The notes under the pieces are model-generated. The model had not been told where the DNA came from. It worked only from the letters and a program-made list of their open reading frames with translations, and did not search any database. From the NCBI GenBank assembly GCA_041600415.1, contig JBFIKF010000015.1, positions 1 to 17,463 of the forward strand: 17,463 bases of DNA, given 5' to 3'. Positions 14,379 to 17,463 of the stretch are shown piece after piece (position 1 is the stretch's first letter; the number at the start of each line of letters is the position of its first letter). The translations under genes were made by a program, and so were the position numbers. Source of the stretch: JBFJKD01 sp041600415. GTDB lineage: Bacteria; Pseudomonadota; Gammaproteobacteria; Pseudomonadales; Porticoccaceae.

Positions 14379-15213
14379 CTACTCCTTAGATTTAACTTAG
14401 TTAACAAAACTCGTTCCCACTAACCCCTAAAAACCCCGAACTGCGTTACGAAGCCTCCTACTCCTAAACCCCTTATTTATTTGGTGGTAATAACATATAG
14501 ACCACGAGAAGTATGCACTTCAAATCAGCAGCATATACGGGCCTGTGCCTAAAAGCACCCGTCAAACAAACCGAACGATTTAGCTCACCCCACTTCCGAT
14601 GGCAAGTGACTCAAAAAAACCGTACTCTACCCCTGCCTTAAAGCTATTAGCAAGCGAAAGCCCCATACACAGCAGATGAGGCAGTCGACTCAACGCCACC
14701 GCAACAACCGCTGTTGTGCGGTTTTAAGAATATCAAATTATAGGGATATAAGCCTGGCACAAGTTGCTGTCACACCGTGCAGCTTCCAGAGCTCCCGACT
14801 CTCAATTTGTTCATATGCCCTATCTCAACCCCGGACAGCAACCAACCTACAAGCCCATCTTACGTCTAAATTAACCCTACTGATTCTAGACGATCTTCTC
14901 AGCGCCACACACGCAACAGTGCCATCCTTTTTATACAAGCCTCTCTTCAGCAAGCCTGCGGCAAATAGGCTGCAAAGCATGCGGGACCGCTACCCGGCCC
15001 ATTGACCTGAATAACACAGGCTGCAGTTTACGTCCAAACGCCAAACCGTACGATCCGAGCTGAAGGTTGCCCATACTCAACCACCAATGGCATCCAATAA
15101 ATACACGTTAGTGGAACATAACACCTAACGGAATACTGGTTTACGCTATTTACCAAGAGCGCAAAGGCAACGGTTGACCCCTCAAGCACAACCGCTAAGT
15201 CCGGTTACTTATC
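14379..15213. other. Long intergenic region without a convincing gene
   Basis: About 830 bases between the divergent EF-hand and MFS genes. One 109-codon open frame (14676-15005, plus strand) has no ribosome binding site, no recognisable domain and an odd Ser/Thr/Arg composition; I do not accept it. G-rich tracts occur on the minus strand at about 14400-14475 (CCCCTAAAAACCCC on the plus strand). A hairpin, listed separately, sits at 14698-14725. An imperfect repeat CGTTAGTG/CACCTAACG lies at about 15105-15132. It may be a decayed gene or hold an unrecognised small RNA. Confidence 0.5.
14698..14725 (+). terminator. Weak terminator-like hairpin
   Basis: ACCGC-A-ACAA (14698-14707) pairs with TTGTGCGGT (14714-14722) with one bulged A and a six-base loop, then TTTTAAG. 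The T-run is short. No gene ends just before it on the plus strand, so it could close an unrecognised small RNA or be chance. Confidence 0.25.
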
Positions 15214-15222
15214 TGCTACACT
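15214..15222 (+). promoter_or_regulatory. Extended -10 promoter for the MFS gene
   Basis: TGCTACACT (15214-15222) fits an extended -10 element (TGn followed by TACACT). No good -35 box lies at 16-18 bases. The start site near 15229 would give a leader of about 58 bases before the ATG at 15287. Confidence 0.42.
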
Positions 15223-15286
15223 GATGCGCTAATTTTTCTGCTTCAATTTATTCTTCCAGGGAGCCTGTGGATTAGCGGGCCGGTAT

Positions 15287-16513
15287 ATGATTTCCTCAGT
15301 TATTCGCGTTTCCACATTGCTGATTGGCGTAGCTGTATTACTGACCGGTCACGGTTTGCAACTAGCGCTGATTCCCCTGCGCGCTGAACTTCTTGAGTGG
15401 AGCAATGTAGCGCTAGGCGTGCTGGGTTCGGCCTATTTTGCAGGTTTTTTACTGGGGTGCTTCTGTATTCCACGCCTGGTGAGTCGTATCGGCCATATCC
15501 GTTGTTTTGCCACGCTCAGCGCACTGTTAACCGCCGCCATTTTGGCACTCACCCTGCTGGAAACCTTTGCGTCGTGGCTGGCGTTGAGATTTATCACCGG
15601 TATCGCCATATCGGGGTTGTACCTGGTGATAGAAAGCTGGCTGAACGAAATGGCCGATAACGACGCTCGCGGTGGTGTTCTGGGTTTCTATACGGCAATC
15701 GTCTTGGCGGCAATGGCGACTGGTCAATTGCTGCTCAATGTCGCTCCGCTCGATGGCGAGAAGCTGTTTGTCATTGCCGCCTTGCTGATTGTACTGGCCA
15801 GCATTCCCATCTGTGTGACACGAGCTGCGCAACCGATGCAGATTCCTTCGGCAACATTCTCACCATTACTTATTTTGCACACATCCCGCGCAGCAGCCGT
15901 GGGCGCACTGGTGGCAGGGATGGTGACGGCAATTTATTACGCACTGGGGCCCGCATGGGGCCTGCAAGTGGGCATGGAGATTGGCGGCATCAGTTCCATG
16001 ATGGCCCTGGGCATTATCGGTGGTGCCATTACCTTATTACCGTTGGGAAGATTTTCTGATGGCCGCGACAGACGCCTGATAATTTTTGCCATTATGTTAG
16101 TTGGCGCTGTAACTGCCGTTTTCACTGCATTTGCGCCTGTCGCTACTATTCCTTATCTGATGTTTGTGTTCGGCGCCTGTGTCATGCCGATACAGGCTCT
16201 TTGTCTCGCCCATGCCAGCGACAATATCGAGAACAGCTCGTTTATGGAAGTTGGTACAGGGCTTCTGGTAATGAACGCATCCGGCGCCATCGTTGGTCCA
16301 TTGGCCGCTGCACAGGCAATGCAATGGTTTGGGTCCGGCGCGTTTTTTCTGTTCAACGCCGTCGTGCTTGCGATTGGTGGTTTATTGATCCTGTCCATGG
16401 TGCGCTCGCGCCGCCCGCATCCAGATCACTTTACAAAATTCCAGATGGTGACTACCGCCGCTGCCCAGGGCGCATTGCAACTGGATCCCCGGACGGACCC
16501 AGAGTCGCGGTAA
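15287..16513 (+). CDS. MFS transporter, YcaD-like
   Basis: The 408-aa protein has about twelve hydrophobic segments in two halves. The loop after TM2 (PRLVSRIGHIR, about 62-72) and the matching loop in the second half (GRFSDGRDRRLI, about 254-265) are the usual MFS signatures. The start region (LRAELLEWSNVALGVLGSAYFAG) and FITGIAISGLYLVIESWLNE (102-121) resemble the E. coli YcaD subgroup as I remember it, whose substrate is not established. A hydrophilic tail of about 30 residues (RSRRPHPDHFTKF onward) follows the last segment. No strong ribosome binding site precedes the ATG (GGGCCGG at best), and no alternative in-frame start lies close upstream. It points toward the rRNA operon, with a shared terminator between them. 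Confidence 0.88.
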   Translation: MISSVIRVSTLLIGVAVLLTGHGLQLALIPLRAELLEWSNVALGVLGSAYFAGFLLGCFCIPRLVSRIGHIRCFATLSALLTAAILALTLLETFASWLALRFITGIAISGLYLVIESWLNEMADNDARGGVLGFYTAIVLAAMATGQLLLNVAPLDGEKLFVIAALLIVLASIPICVTRAAQPMQIPSATFSPLLILHTSRAAAVGALVAGMVTAIYYALGPAWGLQVGMEIGGISSMMALGIIGGAITLLPLGRFSDGRDRRLIIFAIMLVGAVTAVFTAFAPVATIPYLMFVFGACVMPIQALCLAHASDNIENSSFMEVGTGLLVMNASGAIVGPLAAAQAMQWFGSGAFFLFNAVVLAIGGLLILSMVRSRRPHPDHFTKFQMVTTAAAQGALQLDPRTDPESR

Positions 16514-16595
16514 GTAAGGCCGCGCGTCAACGTTCGACTTTGTGGACGGACAGAGTGTGGATCGACTTGGTGGGCAGAGGACATCGAACGCCATA

Positions 16596-16636
16596 AAAAA
16601 ACCCCCAACAGATTCCTGCTGGGGGTTTTATTTTTA
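16596..16636. terminator. Bidirectional terminator between the MFS gene and the rRNA operon
   Basis: CCCCCAACAG (16602-16611), loop ATTC, and CTGCTGGGGG (16616-16625) form a ten-position stem with one mismatch. It is flanked by seven A residues on the left and TTTTATTTTT on the right, so both strands read as a stem followed by a T-run. On the minus strand it ends the rRNA operon just after 5S; on the plus strand it ends the MFS transcript. Confidence 0.88.
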
Positions 16637-16639
16637 GAA

Positions 16640-16756
16640 GCCTGGCGATGACCTACTCTCACATGGGGAGACCCCATACTACCATCGGCGATGACACGTT
16701 TCACTACTGAGTTCGGGAAGGGATCAGGTGGGTCCATGTCTCTATGGTCGCCAAGC
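16640..16756 (-). rRNA. rrf: 5S ribosomal RNA
   Basis: On the minus strand the sequence shows GCTTGGCGACCATAG at the 5' end, CCACCTGATCCCTTCCCGAA, CTCAGTAGTGAAACG, CGATGGTAGTATGGGGTCTC and CCCATGTGAGAGTAGG, all hallmarks of 5S rRNA. The ends pair as GCTTGGCG with CGCCAGGC. The length of about 117 bases is normal; exact ends are uncertain by one or two bases. Confidence 0.95.
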
Positions 16757-16945
16757 AAACTTGTATGCCTCCAGCCAGGTTGGCTAGCAGCATCGAGCGC
16801 TACGAAAGCAGGCGATGCCGGAAATTATCGGGGACAATTTCAGTGCAAATAGGGCGATGAAAGTGTTGAAGCACAAGGCAAATTATCGTCACACAACTGT
16901 CCGTATAAGTCGCATACCCAGTCGTTGCACAATCACTTCTGTTAT

Positions 16946-17463
<518 letters not shown>

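Noticed and set aside
14400..14475. G-quadruplex on the minus strand
   Set aside because: Three G tracts are close together but the fourth is far away or only two to three bases long.
14676..15005. 109-codon plus-strand open frame
   Set aside because: No ribosome binding site, no domain, and it begins within the terminator-like hairpin region; composition does not resemble a real protein.
15105..15132. Integron attC-like site (CGTTAG with CTAACG)
   Set aside because: The paired arms are too short and lack the conserved layout of attC; no integrase or cassette array is visible.

Overview
The window looks like chromosomal DNA from a marine-type gammaproteobacterium, perhaps near the Cellvibrionaceae or pseudomonads; that placement is inference from gene order and protein style. 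The frame is a leftward (minus-strand) backbone: a 23S-5S rRNA operon end at the right edge, then birA, coaX, a SPOR-domain gene, four tRNA genes (Thr-UGU, Tyr, Gly, Thr-GGU) and the start of tuf (EF-Tu) at the left edge. From memory, Pseudomonas aeruginosa has the same order, rrn-birA-coaX-SPOR gene-tRNAs-tufB, without the extra genes seen here. The two stretches that break this order are therefore probably lineage-specific cargo.

Left part (1-2987): tuf, a tRNA operon with a good stable-RNA promoter at 1113-1141, the SPOR gene and coaX. The tRNA-Tyr gene has a displaced second copy of its last 19 bases 177 bp downstream, beside a perfect 18-bp palindrome.

Middle insertion (about 2990-6300), between coaX and birA: three plus-strand genes running against the backbone. 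They are a very small trimeric autotransporter (207 aa: signal peptide, ten Asn/Ile heptads, YadA-type anchor), a DUF2827 protein that looks like a GT-B glycosyltransferase, and a P-loop sulfotransferase-like protein. The autotransporter has a strong promoter, a long leader with a hairpin that buries its Shine-Dalgarno sequence, and its own terminator. The last two genes are visibly more AT-rich than the flanks. The most interesting hypothesis in the window is that this is a surface-fibre module whose Asn-x-Ser/Thr-rich stalk, or another surface glycan, is glycosylated and sulfated by the two neighbours.

Right insertion (about 7271-16600), between birA and the rRNA operon: a TauE/SafE-type permease that overlaps birA by four bases, a REC-PAS-GGDEF-EAL cyclic-di-GMP protein, a GacS/BarA-type hybrid histidine kinase with two receivers and an HPt domain, a membrane-anchored EF-hand protein, about 0.8 kb with no convincing gene, and an MFS transporter on the plus strand. 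A shared bidirectional terminator separates the MFS gene from 5S rRNA. The kinase and the cyclic-di-GMP protein probably form one signalling pathway, which would fit control of attachment or biofilm, possibly including the surface module.

I see no transposase, integrase, CRISPR array or phage gene.
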